From positions 372,001 through 436,000 of the forward strand of contig NZ_MUNT01000006.1 in NCBI RefSeq assembly GCF_002001175.1: a DNA stretch of 64,000 bases. Reading direction: 5' to 3'. The first letter of the stretch is position 1; every line of letters begins with the position of its first letter. Positions 36,213 through 45,937 of the stretch are shown one piece after another. The position numbers and the translations under genes are program-made. Source of the DNA: Rhodanobacter sp. C03 (GTDB taxonomy: Bacteria > Pseudomonadota > Gammaproteobacteria > Xanthomonadales > Rhodanobacteraceae). A model generated the notes under the pieces. The model was given only the letters and a program-made list of their open reading frames with translations. It ran no database searches and was not told where the DNA came from.

Positions 36213-36265
36213 TCGATGCTCCTGGCGCGTGGGCTGTCGTGCTTTGGAAGTGGATCCAAGGTCCA

Positions 36266-37348
36266 TCAGGGACGCACGAACCGGTAGTGCGCGACCAGCC
36301 ATTCCTGGCCATCGGCGTAGCCGAACAACTCCGCGCACGACATCCAGAACATGCGCCAGCGTTGGAACCACAGTGGCGCCGCCTTGGTGCCGTAAGCCTT
36401 GATCAGTGTGGCCATCACTCGATCCTTGCGCGCGTCCTGATTCGCGAGCCAGTGATTGGCGCTGCGTTGGTAATGCGTGCCGTCGACATGCCAGCGCTGC
36501 TCGATCTGCAGGTCGCGTTGGAACCAGAGCAGGGTGTCGGAGGCGGGCATCAGGCCGCCGGTGAAGAAATGCCTGCCCATCCAGTTGTCCTCGCCCGCGG
36601 TCTCGAACGGGTACATCAAGGTCTTGTGCGCAAAGATGTGCACGAAAAGCTTGCCGCCCGACCGCAGCCAGCTTGAGATGCGACCGAGAAGGATTTCGTA
36701 GTTGCGCATGTGCTCGAACATCTCGACCGACACGCAGCGATCGAACTGGGCGGCTTCCAGTTCGAGCTGGTTGACGTCCTGGGTAATCACGCACACGTTG
36801 AACAGGCCACGCTGGCGGCATTGCGCTTCGATGTGTTCGCGTTGCTGGTTTGAATTGGAGACGGCGACGATCTTCGCATTCGGATAGCGTTCGGCCATCC
36901 ACAGCGTGAGCGAGCCCCAGCCGCAGCCGAGTTCGAGAATCCTCTGGCCGTCCGCCAGCTCGGCACGTACGCCATACAACTTGAGCATGGCCTCTTCGGC
37001 CTGGTCCAGTGACTCATCCCCACGCGGGTAGTAGCAGCCCGAATACTTCAGGCGCTTACCAAGGCACAGCTCGAAGAAGGCCGGCGGCAGTTCGTAGTGC
37101 TGCGCATTGGCTGCATCCGTATGGATGGCCACCGGACTGTGCCGCAGCATGTCGATGCGCTCGGCAAAACGGGCGGCCTGCTGATCCAGTCCACCGGTCA
37201 TTTCCTCGCGCAGGCGCTGCGCGCACATGCGTCGGATGCCCTGCCGCAAGAGGGCGTCAGGCAGGTGGCCACGCTCGGCCAGACCCAGCAACCCGCTGGC
37301 GGGGTGCTCTTGCGGCAGTTCGTCGCCGAGAGCGGCATAGGCATTCAT
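36266..37348 (-). CDS. SAM-dependent methyltransferase, cyclopropane-fatty-acid-synthase-like (second copy)
   Basis: This 360-residue class I methyltransferase has the SAM motif ILELGCGWGSLTLWMAERYP near 138-157, the family's HYELPPAFFELCLGKRLKYSGCYY substrate region, and EMFEHMRNYE. It is more distant from classic CFA synthase than the 38675 gene. Its start overlaps the DUF1295 stop (ATGA). Two methyltransferases in one operon suggest sequential methylations of lipid chains. Confidence 0.85.
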   Translation of the reverse strand: MNAYAALGDELPQEHPASGLLGLAERGHLPDALLRQGIRRMCAQRLREEMTGGLDQQAARFAERIDMLRHSPVAIHTDAANAQHYELPPAFFELCLGKRLKYSGCYYPRGDESLDQAEEAMLKLYGVRAELADGQRILELGCGWGSLTLWMAERYPNAKIVAVSNSNQQREHIEAQCRQRGLFNVCVITQDVNQLELEAAQFDRCVSVEMFEHMRNYEILLGRISSWLRSGGKLFVHIFAHKTLMYPFETAGEDNWMGRHFFTGGLMPASDTLLWFQRDLQIEQRWHVDGTHYQRSANHWLANQDARKDRVMATLIKAYGTKAAPLWFQRWRMFWMSCAELFGYADGQEWLVAHYRFVRP

Positions 37349-38127
37349 GGTTCGATCCTCTTCGGAATCCAGGGAAACAGCATCGATGTGCTGCGTTGAT
37401 AGGCGCGGTAGTCCTCACCGCGGCTGCGCAGCGCCTGCGTCTCGGTATACGGGATGCCGCTGATCCAGCGCAGGAACACATACATCACCGCCGGCCCCGA
37501 CCAGGCCAGCCAAGCGATGGGCGAGCCAAGCGCAAGGCAGACGTAGGCGAACCAGTGGGTCCATTCGAAGAAATAGTTGGGATGACGCGAATAACGCCAC
37601 AGGCCATCGCGACAGGTGCGCCCGTGATTGGCAGGATTTGTTCGAAAGCGTGCAAGTTGACGGTCGGCAATCGATTCACCGATCACGCTGATCAGCCAGA
37701 TCAAGATCGCTGCGAGCACCCACGGGCTGAATCCGCCGGGATTGCGTGCCACCGCAAGGAACGGCAGCGCGAACAGCACGATCAGGAATGCCTGGAACTG
37801 GAAGAACAGGAAGAACTTGAACTGATTGCCGTTCCAATGCGCGCGCAGATTCTGGTAACGGCCATCCTCCGGCTCGCCACGAACCCGTGTCCACAAATGC
37901 GCAGCGAGCCGCGCACCCCACAAGCCACCGAGCACGGCCAAGGTCGCGCGCGGCCACGCGGCACCATCGCCGAATACGGCAAGGAAAACCGCCGCACCGC
38001 CTACACCACTCGCCCACAGCACATCGACGATGCCCGCATTGGCGCGTGGGCGTTGCCACAGCCAGCCCAGGCTCATCATCAAGGCCGCCAGCACCCACAG
38101 GCAGGCCAACTGGATCCATGGATTCAT
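37345..38127 (-). CDS. DUF1295 membrane protein (steroid reductase/ICMT-like)
   Basis: The 260-residue polytopic protein has about six TM helices and the DUF1295 signature DGLWRYSRHPNYFFEWTHWFAY near 190-212, then RSRGEDYRAYQRSTSMLFPW. The family resembles 3-oxo-5-alpha-steroid 4-dehydrogenase and isoprenylcysteine methyltransferase; its bacterial role is unclear. It overlaps both neighbours by ATGA junctions. Confidence 0.88.
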   Translation of the reverse strand: MNPWIQLACLWVLAALMMSLGWLWQRPRANAGIVDVLWASGVGGAAVFLAVFGDGAAWPRATLAVLGGLWGARLAAHLWTRVRGEPEDGRYQNLRAHWNGNQFKFFLFFQFQAFLIVLFALPFLAVARNPGGFSPWVLAAILIWLISVIGESIADRQLARFRTNPANHGRTCRDGLWRYSRHPNYFFEWTHWFAYVCLALGSPIAWLAWSGPAVMYVFLRWISGIPYTETQALRSRGEDYRAYQRSTSMLFPWIPKRIEP

Positions 38128-38678
38128 GGTGCGTGACCTTGCAGGGAGATGGATACAGGAGCCGTCGTTGCTGTCCCGCGTCTGGCCAGCCATGCCAGTG
38201 CCGGCGTGGCCAGGCCCCAACCGATTCCCAGGCACAGCAAGCCACGCCAGCTGGGATCGGCAAAGGTCACTACATGCCAACCGCGTGCTGCGCTCAGGTA
38301 GGCGAGCGGTCCGCCGATGGCACCCAGCAATACCGCCAGCCAGAGGCGCGTCTGCAGATAGGCCAGCGATTGCGTGAAGGTCAGTGAAAAGGTGGCCCAC
38401 AGCGCGAGAATCCATGCGGGCGCCATCGCTGCGGATGGCCACGATGCTGCATAGCTGGCCAATCCCGCTCTGATCAATCCGCCATCGAGCAGGAAACCCA
38501 TCACGATGGCGGTCGCCATCAATGACAGATCGGCCTTGTAGTGGCGCGCGACACCCAGCTGACATGCTGCATACACCAGCATGCCGGCAACCCCCGGCCA
38601 TGCCAGCCCGTGTTCGGCGCCGATCACGGCGCCGAACCAGACCAGCTGATAGCCGATGAGGCTGATCCAGAATTTCAT
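38124..38678 (-). CDS. DUF2878 membrane protein
   Basis: The 184-residue protein is almost all hydrophobic with five or six TM segments (ISLIGYQLVWFGAVIGAE at the start). DUF2878 proteins co-occur with CFA-type methyltransferase and DUF1365 genes in many gammaproteobacteria. Function is unknown. The start overlaps the upstream stop by 4 bp. Confidence 0.8.
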   Translation of the reverse strand: MKFWISLIGYQLVWFGAVIGAEHGLAWPGVAGMLVYAACQLGVARHYKADLSLMATAIVMGFLLDGGLIRAGLASYAASWPSAAMAPAWILALWATFSLTFTQSLAYLQTRLWLAVLLGAIGGPLAYLSAARGWHVVTFADPSWRGLLCLGIGWGLATPALAWLARRGTATTAPVSISLQGHAP

Positions 38679-39967
38679 GCAGGGATCCCGATCTCGGGCA
38701 GCAGGGCAGGTCGGCGGTTGCCAGGCTTGGCCAGCAGCAGATGCGCCACCCCGATCGAGCGTTCGCGGAAGCCGCCTTCGCAATACGCCAGGTAGAACTC
38801 CCACATGCGGATGAAGTGCTCGTCGAAACCCTGCGCGCGTACCTGCGACAACCGCGCCATGAAACGTTCGCGCCAGGCCTGCAAGGTGCGTGCATAGGAC
38901 TCGCCAAAGTCCTCCAGCTGGACCAGCGCCAGATCGCTGCTGCGCGTCTTGGCGGCGAGCAACGCGTTGATCGATGGAATGAAGCTGCCGGGAAACACAT
39001 GGCGTTTGATGAAGTCGACCGACTTCAAGGCCTGCGCGTAGCGATGGTCTTCGATCGTGATGGCCTGCAGCAGCGCCAGTCCATCGGGTTTCAGCAGCTG
39101 ACCCAGCTGGCTGAAATACGTATCGAGGTAAGGCGCGCCAATCGCCTCGACCATCTCGATCGATACCAGCTTGTCGTATTGTCCATCCAGGTCACGATAA
39201 TCTTTCAACAGCAGGGTGACACGATCGCTTATGCCGGCAGCGGTGACGCGTTCACTGGCCAGCGCATGCTGCTCGCGCGAGATCGTGGTGGTGGTGACAT
39301 GGCAGCCATAATGCTGTGCCGCGTAGAGCGCGAAGCCGCCCCAGCCGGTGCCGATCTCGATCACGCGATCGGTCGGCTTCAGAGCGAGCTTGCGGCAGAT
39401 GCGCTCCAACTTGCGCGTGGAGGCAGCCTCCAGCGTGTCATCGGCACCGGCCCAGATCGCCGAGGAATACATCAGGTCCGGCGACAGGAACAGTTCGAAG
39501 AAATCGTTGCCCAGATCGTAATGTGCAGCGATGTTGCGACGACTGCCAGTGCGTGTATTGCGCTGCAGGGCATGCCAGGCGCGCATCGCCATGCCGCCGA
39601 GCCGGGCCAGCCCGGTCTCCATGCCGTCAAGCAGTTCACGGTTGCGCACCAGCAACTGGATCAGGCCGACCAGATTGGTGCAGCGCCATTGCCCATCCAT
39701 ATAGGACTCACCGGCACCGACGCTGCCATTCGCGGCAACGGCCCGATAGAACGCGGGGTCGAGCACCTCGATGTGCACGGTGAGATCCGGGTGCTGCGTC
39801 GCCGGTGTGCCCAGCTCGATCGTACCCAGCGCATCCTGAAGCACGAGCCGGCCATGCTGCAGACCGGCCATCTGTGCGAGCAGGCGCTGGCGCAGGAAAC
39901 GCGCACCTGCAGAGGGCGCCGTGGCATCAGTGGATTCAGCCACACCGGGTTTGACGATAGCGTTCAT
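38675..39967 (-). CDS. cfa: Cyclopropane-fatty-acyl-phospholipid synthase family methyltransferase
   Basis: This 430-residue enzyme has the N-terminal lipid-binding domain, GESYMDGQW near residue 88, AAHYDLGNDFFELFLSPDLMYSSAIW, the SAM-binding VIEIGTGWGGFALYAAQHYG, and the catalytic-region IEMVEAIG and HVFPGSFIPS. CFA synthases methylate unsaturated chains of phospholipids in situ; close relatives in this operon type (UfaM) instead make methylated unsaturated chains. It lies 7 bp after the DUF1365 gene. Confidence 0.92.
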   Translation of the reverse strand: MNAIVKPGVAESTDATAPSAGARFLRQRLLAQMAGLQHGRLVLQDALGTIELGTPATQHPDLTVHIEVLDPAFYRAVAANGSVGAGESYMDGQWRCTNLVGLIQLLVRNRELLDGMETGLARLGGMAMRAWHALQRNTRTGSRRNIAAHYDLGNDFFELFLSPDLMYSSAIWAGADDTLEAASTRKLERICRKLALKPTDRVIEIGTGWGGFALYAAQHYGCHVTTTTISREQHALASERVTAAGISDRVTLLLKDYRDLDGQYDKLVSIEMVEAIGAPYLDTYFSQLGQLLKPDGLALLQAITIEDHRYAQALKSVDFIKRHVFPGSFIPSINALLAAKTRSSDLALVQLEDFGESYARTLQAWRERFMARLSQVRAQGFDEHFIRMWEFYLAYCEGGFRERSIGVAHLLLAKPGNRRPALLPEIGIPA

Positions 39968-39974
39968 GCGGGCC

Positions 39975-40763
39975 TCAAAGCGGTTGCGGATGGTCGTGGA
40001 CAGGATTGCGTTTCAGCCACAGTCGCAGCGCCTGCCAGTGGATGGCGCCGACGATCTGGGCGGTCATCAGCGGATAGCGCCACAGCACGCGGGCGAGCGA
40101 AGCGCTGGTCATGGGTTGCCGCTGCAGGGTGAGGGTGGCGTCGAACTCGCGCTGACCGTCGCGCAGCACGTCCATGTGCACATGCAGGTCGTCAGCCGGC
40201 GCGGTGAAGCGCCAGTCGTACTCGCGCGCCATCGGCATGAAGGGCGATACGTGGAAGGTCTTGGGAAAGCTCCAGTGCATGGCACGGCCGTGCATCTGTG
40301 CGGTATCGACCGGCAGCACATAGGCATGGCGTTCGTGCCATGGCATGTTGGTGATTTCGGCCACGATGCAGACCAGGGTCACGCCGTCCTCGGCGTAGCA
40401 GTAGTAGAAGCTGACCGGGTTGAACACATAGCCGAAGTAACGCAGATGGGTCAGCAGGCGGATCGGTCCGACCGGCCGATGACCAGTGGCCTGCTCGACG
40501 CGTTGGCGCACGGCTTCGGCCAGCGACAGTTCCACCGGCCCGAGGTAATCCTTGCGACGAAATTGTGCGACGTTGCCGTGTTCGCTGGACCACAGCCAGC
40601 GTTGCTTGAACACGCGATCGACTTCGTCCAGATCCAGGTAGAGCTGGGCCATCTTGTAATCGAAGACATGCGGGTGTGGCACGAGGCGACGATGGCGCAC
40701 CACGCCTTCGTAGACGGCACTCGCCAGTAGTGGCACAGTCGCAAGGGCTGCTTCGGCGTTCAT
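39975..40763 (-). CDS. DUF1365 protein
   Basis: The 262-residue protein begins with SAVYEGVVRHRRLVPHPHVFDYKM and has GYVFNPVSFYYCY, FPKTFHVSPFMPM and ALRLWLKRNPVHDHP, all DUF1365 signatures. The family always travels with flavin amine oxidoreductases and CFA-type enzymes, so a role in the same lipid modification is likely. ATG 40763 overlaps the preceding stop. Confidence 0.92.
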   Translation of the reverse strand: MNAEAALATVPLLASAVYEGVVRHRRLVPHPHVFDYKMAQLYLDLDEVDRVFKQRWLWSSEHGNVAQFRRKDYLGPVELSLAEAVRQRVEQATGHRPVGPIRLLTHLRYFGYVFNPVSFYYCYAEDGVTLVCIVAEITNMPWHERHAYVLPVDTAQMHGRAMHWSFPKTFHVSPFMPMAREYDWRFTAPADDLHVHMDVLRDGQREFDATLTLQRQPMTSASLARVLWRYPLMTAQIVGAIHWQALRLWLKRNPVHDHPQPL

Positions 40764-42058
40764 GCCGCCATCTCCTGTCCACGTGGCTTCACCAGATGCA
40801 GGGATGCCGCTCCCACCGGCCAGCGCACGCCGAGTGCTTCGGCGACTTCGACCGCGCTGTGCATGCCATCCTCGTGGAAACCCCAGCCCCAGTAAGCACC
40901 GGCAAACCAGGTGCGTCGTTGCCCCTGGATCTCGGCCTTGCGCATCTGCGCGGCTACCGAAGCGTGGCTGTAAACCGGGTGGTGATACTGCATGCGGGCC
41001 AGCACCTTGTCCGGATCGATCGCCGCAGTGCGGTTGAGCGTGACCACGAAGGGCTCCGGCGATTCGATACCCTGCAGCAGGTTCATGCAGTAGCTGACGG
41101 TGCATGCTTCGTTGGGATCACGCGGCAACCATGCGTTCCACGCTGCCCATGCCTTGCGACGCACCGGCAGCATGCTGGCGTCGGTATGCAGCACAGTGTC
41201 GTTCGCCTGGTAAGGCATCGCGCCAAGTATGGATTGCTCGCGTTCGTTCGCATCGCTCAGCAACGCGAGTGCCTGGTCGCTGTGGCAGGCCAGCACCAGC
41301 TGGTCGAAGTGCTCGACACCGGCAGCACTCTCCACCACGGCCCCATCGGCATGGCGGCGGATCGAGCGTACCGCGCAATCCAGCCGTTCACGTACCGGCC
41401 AATGCGCACGCAGCGCCTGCACATAGCTCGACGAACCCCCGCGTACCACCCGCCATTGCGGGCGGTCACTGACCTGCAGCATCTGGTGGTTGGTCATGAA
41501 CTGCACCAGGTAGCGGGCAGGGAAGCCGAGGATCTGTGTGGCCGGTGACGACCACAGCGCCGAAGCCATCGGTACCAGATGCTCGTCGCGAAAGGCCGAA
41601 CCGTATCCGCGCTCGGTGAGATAGTCGCCCAGCGTCGGACCTTCTCCCGGCGAATCCAGCAGCGCCGGTGCCTCCCGATAGAAGCGTGTCAGGTCGCGCA
41701 CCATGCCGATGAAGCGTGGCGAGCACAGGTTGCGACGCTGGCAGAACAGCGTATCCAGCGTGGCCGCGTTGTATTCCAGCCCGCTGGCTTCGTTGTGCAC
41801 CGAGAAGCTCATCGTGGTGGGCTGCGACTCCACGCCCAGCTGATTGAACATCCGGGTCAGCAACGGGTAATGGCTCGGGTTGTGCACGATGAAGCCGCTG
41901 TCGATGCGGTAATTGCGACCGTGCTGCACCACGTCATGTGTATGCGTGTGGCCGCCGAAATAGCTGTTGGCCTCGAACAGCGTCACATCGTGCCGGCGCG
42001 ACAGCAGCCATGCCGATGCGAGTCCTGCGATACCTGATCCAACCACGGCGATGCGCAT
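40760..42058 (-). CDS. FAD-dependent amine oxidoreductase/desaturase-like protein
   Basis: The 432-residue protein opens with the dinucleotide-binding AVVGSGIAGLASAWLLSRRHDVTLFEA and the NAD-binding_8/amine-oxidase pattern YRIDSGFIVHN. It has RTWFAGAYWGWGFHEDGMHSAV near the end. Homologues with DUF1365 and CFA partners include the fatty-acid desaturation step of furan fatty acid synthesis in alphaproteobacteria. It lies 3 bp downstream of the desaturase stop. Confidence 0.9.
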   Translation of the reverse strand: MRIAVVGSGIAGLASAWLLSRRHDVTLFEANSYFGGHTHTHDVVQHGRNYRIDSGFIVHNPSHYPLLTRMFNQLGVESQPTTMSFSVHNEASGLEYNAATLDTLFCQRRNLCSPRFIGMVRDLTRFYREAPALLDSPGEGPTLGDYLTERGYGSAFRDEHLVPMASALWSSPATQILGFPARYLVQFMTNHQMLQVSDRPQWRVVRGGSSSYVQALRAHWPVRERLDCAVRSIRRHADGAVVESAAGVEHFDQLVLACHSDQALALLSDANEREQSILGAMPYQANDTVLHTDASMLPVRRKAWAAWNAWLPRDPNEACTVSYCMNLLQGIESPEPFVVTLNRTAAIDPDKVLARMQYHHPVYSHASVAAQMRKAEIQGQRRTWFAGAYWGWGFHEDGMHSAVEVAEALGVRWPVGAASLHLVKPRGQEMAA

Positions 42059-42061
42059 GGC

Positions 42062-43066
<1,005 letters not shown>

Positions 43067-43183
43067 GAGGGTGTGCCTATCAGCGTGTCATTGATAGGTA
43101 CGGGCCGGCGAAGCATATGGATGCATGCGTACCGGTATCGGCTGGCAACCCGGTAATTGGGTGCCAGCGGCCACATAAAGATC

Positions 43184-43204
43184 GCGCCGGCACAGGGCCG
43201 GCGC
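43184..43204 (-). terminator. Terminator after the anti-sigma gene
   Basis: GCGCCGGC/GCCGGCGC stem with an ACAGG loop, followed on the minus strand by GATCTTTATG. It separates the sigma/anti-sigma pair from the lipid genes. Confidence 0.65.
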
Positions 43205-43235
43205 GAAGGTCATGCGGGAGACGGCGACAGTCCGA

Positions 43236-44018
43236 TCAGCTAGATGTACGTTCCGCGTCCTGGACGTAGATGGCCGCCACCTTGCTCCCAGTATCGGGTG
43301 CGCCAGTGATAGCCCCCTTGGCGATGACCGCACCCGTGGGTTGACCAGTCGGTGAGCCACCCAGCGGCTCCACCGAGACAGCAAGCGCAGCGGTCGGCCC
43401 GAGTCGCGCGAGCAAAGCGGGGTCGAGAGCCAACGTGGTGGGTTTGTCGCGCGCGATCATGCCCACGGAGATGGGCTTGCCGCCGGCCGGAATCAGCCAC
43501 AGCTCAGGCGCATGACCTTGTGCGAAGGCCACTGGCGTCGCCGGCACCACGACCATCCGCGCGTGCTGCAGATCCATGGTGGCAGTCCAGCCGGTGGAGC
43601 CGTTGTCCTGCTGGATCGTCGATGCCATGTAACCGGCGTTTACAACAGACGGCGTAGGCGCCAAGCGGGGCAGGGATACCACAACCAGCAGGGCGGCAGC
43701 CACGACGCTGGCGCCGATGCCGAGCCAGTGCCACAGCTGCAGGTTGTCCCACAGACCCTTGCGTGGCTGGACCTTGGCCGGCGCATCCAACTGCAGGGCA
43801 TCGTGGATCCGTGCCCATACATACGGAGCAGGGGTGACCTCGTCGATGGTGTCAGCCAGCGGCATCAAACGACGCTGCCACAGGGCAACAGCCGTTGCGG
43901 CCTCACCCGTGGTCTCGATTTCATGGGCTACCGCGGCGCGCGCATCAGCATCAAGCACGCCCAGCACGTACTCGGCGTAGCGCAGATTATTGTTGCCGTC
44001 GTCGGCTACTGTGTTCAT
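43236..44018 (-). CDS. RskA-like anti-sigma factor
   Basis: The 260-residue membrane protein has a short N-terminal sigma-binding region (RYAEYVLGVLDADARAAVAHE), one TM helix near 84-102 and an RskA-type periplasmic domain (PELWLIPAGGKPISVGMI). It should hold the adjacent ECF sigma inactive until regulated proteolysis. ATG 44018 forms an ATGA overlap with the sigma stop; the frame extends four codons further but that is not needed. Confidence 0.88.
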   Translation of the reverse strand: MNTVADDGNNNLRYAEYVLGVLDADARAAVAHEIETTGEAATAVALWQRRLMPLADTIDEVTPAPYVWARIHDALQLDAPAKVQPRKGLWDNLQLWHWLGIGASVVAAALLVVVSLPRLAPTPSVVNAGYMASTIQQDNGSTGWTATMDLQHARMVVVPATPVAFAQGHAPELWLIPAGGKPISVGMIARDKPTTLALDPALLARLGPTAALAVSVEPLGGSPTGQPTGAVIAKGAITGAPDTGSKVAAIYVQDAERTSS

Positions 44019-44575
44019 TGGTCGAGGCACGTGCGAAGTTGCATCAGACTGCGACGGATCCAGCTTTTCATGGTTCCGAGCGGCACCTTGCAGCGTGTCG
44101 CTAATTCGTTATACGTAGCTCCGGTGAAAAAGGCTTCACGCACGGATGTTCGCTGTTGTGGCTCCAGTTCATCCAGGCAACGCTCGAGCCGACGGTATTC
44201 CTGGCTGGTCTCTGCATCGACCGCCGGCGTGGGCTGTTCGTCGACGGCTTCTTCCAGCCGGGACGGGTCGTCCAGCAGTTCCTCGCGGTGCTGGCGCAGG
44301 CGATCGATCGCCTTGTTGCGTGACAGCGTGACCAGCCAGGTGATCGCGCTGGCCTTCGCCGCATCGAACCCGGCAGCGCGGCGCCACACCGTAGTGTAGG
44401 TTTCCTGCAGTACTTCCTCAGCCTCGCCGCGGTCACGCAACATGCGCAGGCACACGCCAAACAACTTGGATGAGGTGCGCTTGTAGAGTTCGGCAAAGGC
44501 CTTCTGGTCGTTGCGACCAGTCTGTATCAACAGCCGGTTCAGCTCGTCACGTTCGGCGGGGCTGGTGACACTCAT
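44015..44575 (-). CDS. ECF RNA polymerase sigma factor
   Basis: The 186-residue sigma-70 family ECF factor has region 2 (FAELYKRTSSKLFGVCLRML, then EEVLQETYTTVWRRA) and region 4 (LDELEPQQRTSVREAFFTGATYNELATRCKVPLGTMKSWIRRSLMQL). GGATGG before ATG 44575 supports that start over an upstream TTG. Coupled to the RskA-like gene. It probably drives its own operon and the lipid genes, but I could not find a repeated ECF promoter by eye. Confidence 0.92.
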   Translation of the reverse strand: MSVTSPAERDELNRLLIQTGRNDQKAFAELYKRTSSKLFGVCLRMLRDRGEAEEVLQETYTTVWRRAAGFDAAKASAITWLVTLSRNKAIDRLRQHREELLDDPSRLEEAVDEQPTPAVDAETSQEYRRLERCLDELEPQQRTSVREAFFTGATYNELATRCKVPLGTMKSWIRRSLMQLRTCLDQ

Positions 44576-45142
44576 GGGCAAACCATCCAGCAGTCATGAA
44601 GTTGCGGGTACTTTTCATAGCATGAAGACAAGCATGGCGGGATGAAAGTCCGGCCACTGCTGTTTGGAGAGCTATGTGGTGCCACATCAGTTATTTTACA
44701 TAATATACATTATGCGAAATCAAGGATGGGCTGTCCAAGCCTGCCAAGCACCGCTGAATGCTGTTCTCGGCAGAGAAACCTCTACCTCCACGGCAGAAAT
44801 TCTCGGCAAATGGCACAGTCAAATATCTGCAGCCGAAAGCGTAGGCAGAAAAACCTAAGCACTGAGGAATGTCTCAAGTAGTTCTCCAGACCTTTGCGCC
44901 GCGGCTCGACCTTGATGTCGACGTCTTTGCCGGGTGCTATGAGGTTTGCAAACCGCGTCTAAGCTGGTCGGGTACCTTCAAGTCGTCGATATTAAACTAA
45001 TAAAACCAGCTCATTCGGAATATTAAAGCCGCTGGCGAGCTCGCCGTTGTCTGACGCCCGAGGAACTCGAGCACGCCGCAGGAGCGGCCGCAGCGGCCGT
45101 TCAGACACTACCTGTTGGAGCGCCTCCATTGAATCGTGAAGC
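44576..45142. other. Intergenic region carrying a dif-like site
   Basis: No supported gene. AT-rich near 44690-44720 (dif-like site). The rest looks like degenerate accessory DNA leading to the KfrA remnant. Confidence 0.5.
44693..44720. other. dif: dif-like XerC/XerD recombination site
   Basis: Read on the minus strand: XerC arm ATTTCGCATAA, central TGTATA, XerD arm TTATGTAAAAT. The E. coli dif inner part CGCATAA-TGTATA-TTATGT matches exactly and the XerD arm differs by one base. This is either chromosomal dif (replication terminus) or a site left by an element that integrates through XerCD. Confidence 0.78.
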
Positions 45143-45590
45143 TTAACTCAGCCCCGATGTGCGCGGTTTTCTTTTCTTGGCCGTCGGCTTAATCTTCGCG
45201 GCCGCGGTGGTGCCATCCAACTTGGCTTGGAGCGCGACTTCCCGTTGCGTACTGGCCTTCAATGCGTGCTGGGCGGTCAGTAACGCCGCCGGAAGACCAT
45301 CCATCCGGGCCAACTGCTGTTCCAAGGCTTTAGCGCGCGTACCGTGTTCGGTGGCCAAGCGCTCGGCGGCGCGGGCCGACACCTCGGCCGTTTCCAGCCG
45401 CGAAGCGGCCACCACATTTCCCGCTCCTTCTGCCGCAGCGCTGCTTGGAGGGTTTTGGTTTCTTCCCGGGCCCGATCGATTTCCGCGTGCGCGCGATCCT
45501 CCACCGCCCGAACGTGCGCCACTTGAGCCTCGCGCTCGGCCGCCACGCTGCTTTTGTGCGCCTCGAAGGCTTCGTCCACCCCGTCGCATC
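45143..45590 (-). pseudogene. KfrA-like coiled-coil plasmid protein remnant
   Basis: One minus frame reads AFEAHKSSVAAEREAQVAHV to about 45415, and a second continues AASRLETAEVSARAAERLA to the stop at 45143 (KKRKPRTSGLS). The join needs a one-base shift near 45415, and the N-terminal DNA-binding part is absent. Long Ala/Glu coiled coils with a basic tail are typical of KfrA proteins of plasmids and integrative elements. Confidence 0.6.
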
Positions 45591-45687
45591 ATGCGTCGGG
45601 GACAACGTCGCGATCACGGAATGGCCAGAGTCAGTCTGATCCCAGATCGGGTAAACTTCTACCGACGTTGCAGATCCGACCCCCCGA

Positions 45688-45732
45688 TAACACGGGCTAA
45701 TCGCCCCGCCCTAAGTCCGGAATCGGCCGAGG
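45688..45732 (+). repeat. Dispersed repeat copy A
   Basis: CGATAACACGGGCTAATCGC then CCGCCCTAAGTCCGGAATCGG. Related stretches occur at about 51749-51795 and 61350-61376. It directly abuts the MITE at 45731. Confidence 0.5.
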
Positions 45733-45902
45733 CTGTGTGAAAACGCAAATGTGCGTTCGAGGTTGATCAAGAATTGCTCAAATCAGGGCGCGTAGATTCA
45801 ATTCTGAAGCTCTGACGTTCGGTAGTTTGTCCAGAATTCGCGTAGCAGGCACATGCTTGAGGGCAGCTCTGCGTTTTCACACAGCCTGGGCCGAATCCGG
45901 AC
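45715..45902 (-). mobile_element. MITE-like element, copy 1
   Basis: The core 45731-45886 (156 bp) has terminal inverted repeats GGCTGTGTGAAAACGCA and its complement. The inverted symmetry extends outward (GTCCGGAATCGGCC versus GGCCGAATCCGGAC). No transposase is encoded. The same element lies in the opposite orientation at 51491-51644. Confidence 0.85.
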
Positions 45903-45937
45903 ATATCCACTCGCTCGGAATCCCCGTAAAAAACTAA

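Noticed and set aside
35664..36902. 412-codon reading of the lipocalin gene
   Set aside because: Upstream part is the antiframe of the methyltransferase gene; AGGAGC-ATG at 36212 is the real start.
37345..39000. 551-codon reading of the DUF1295 gene
   Set aside because: The N-terminal 290 codons run through DUF2878 and methyltransferase genes in another frame; the real start is ATG 38127.
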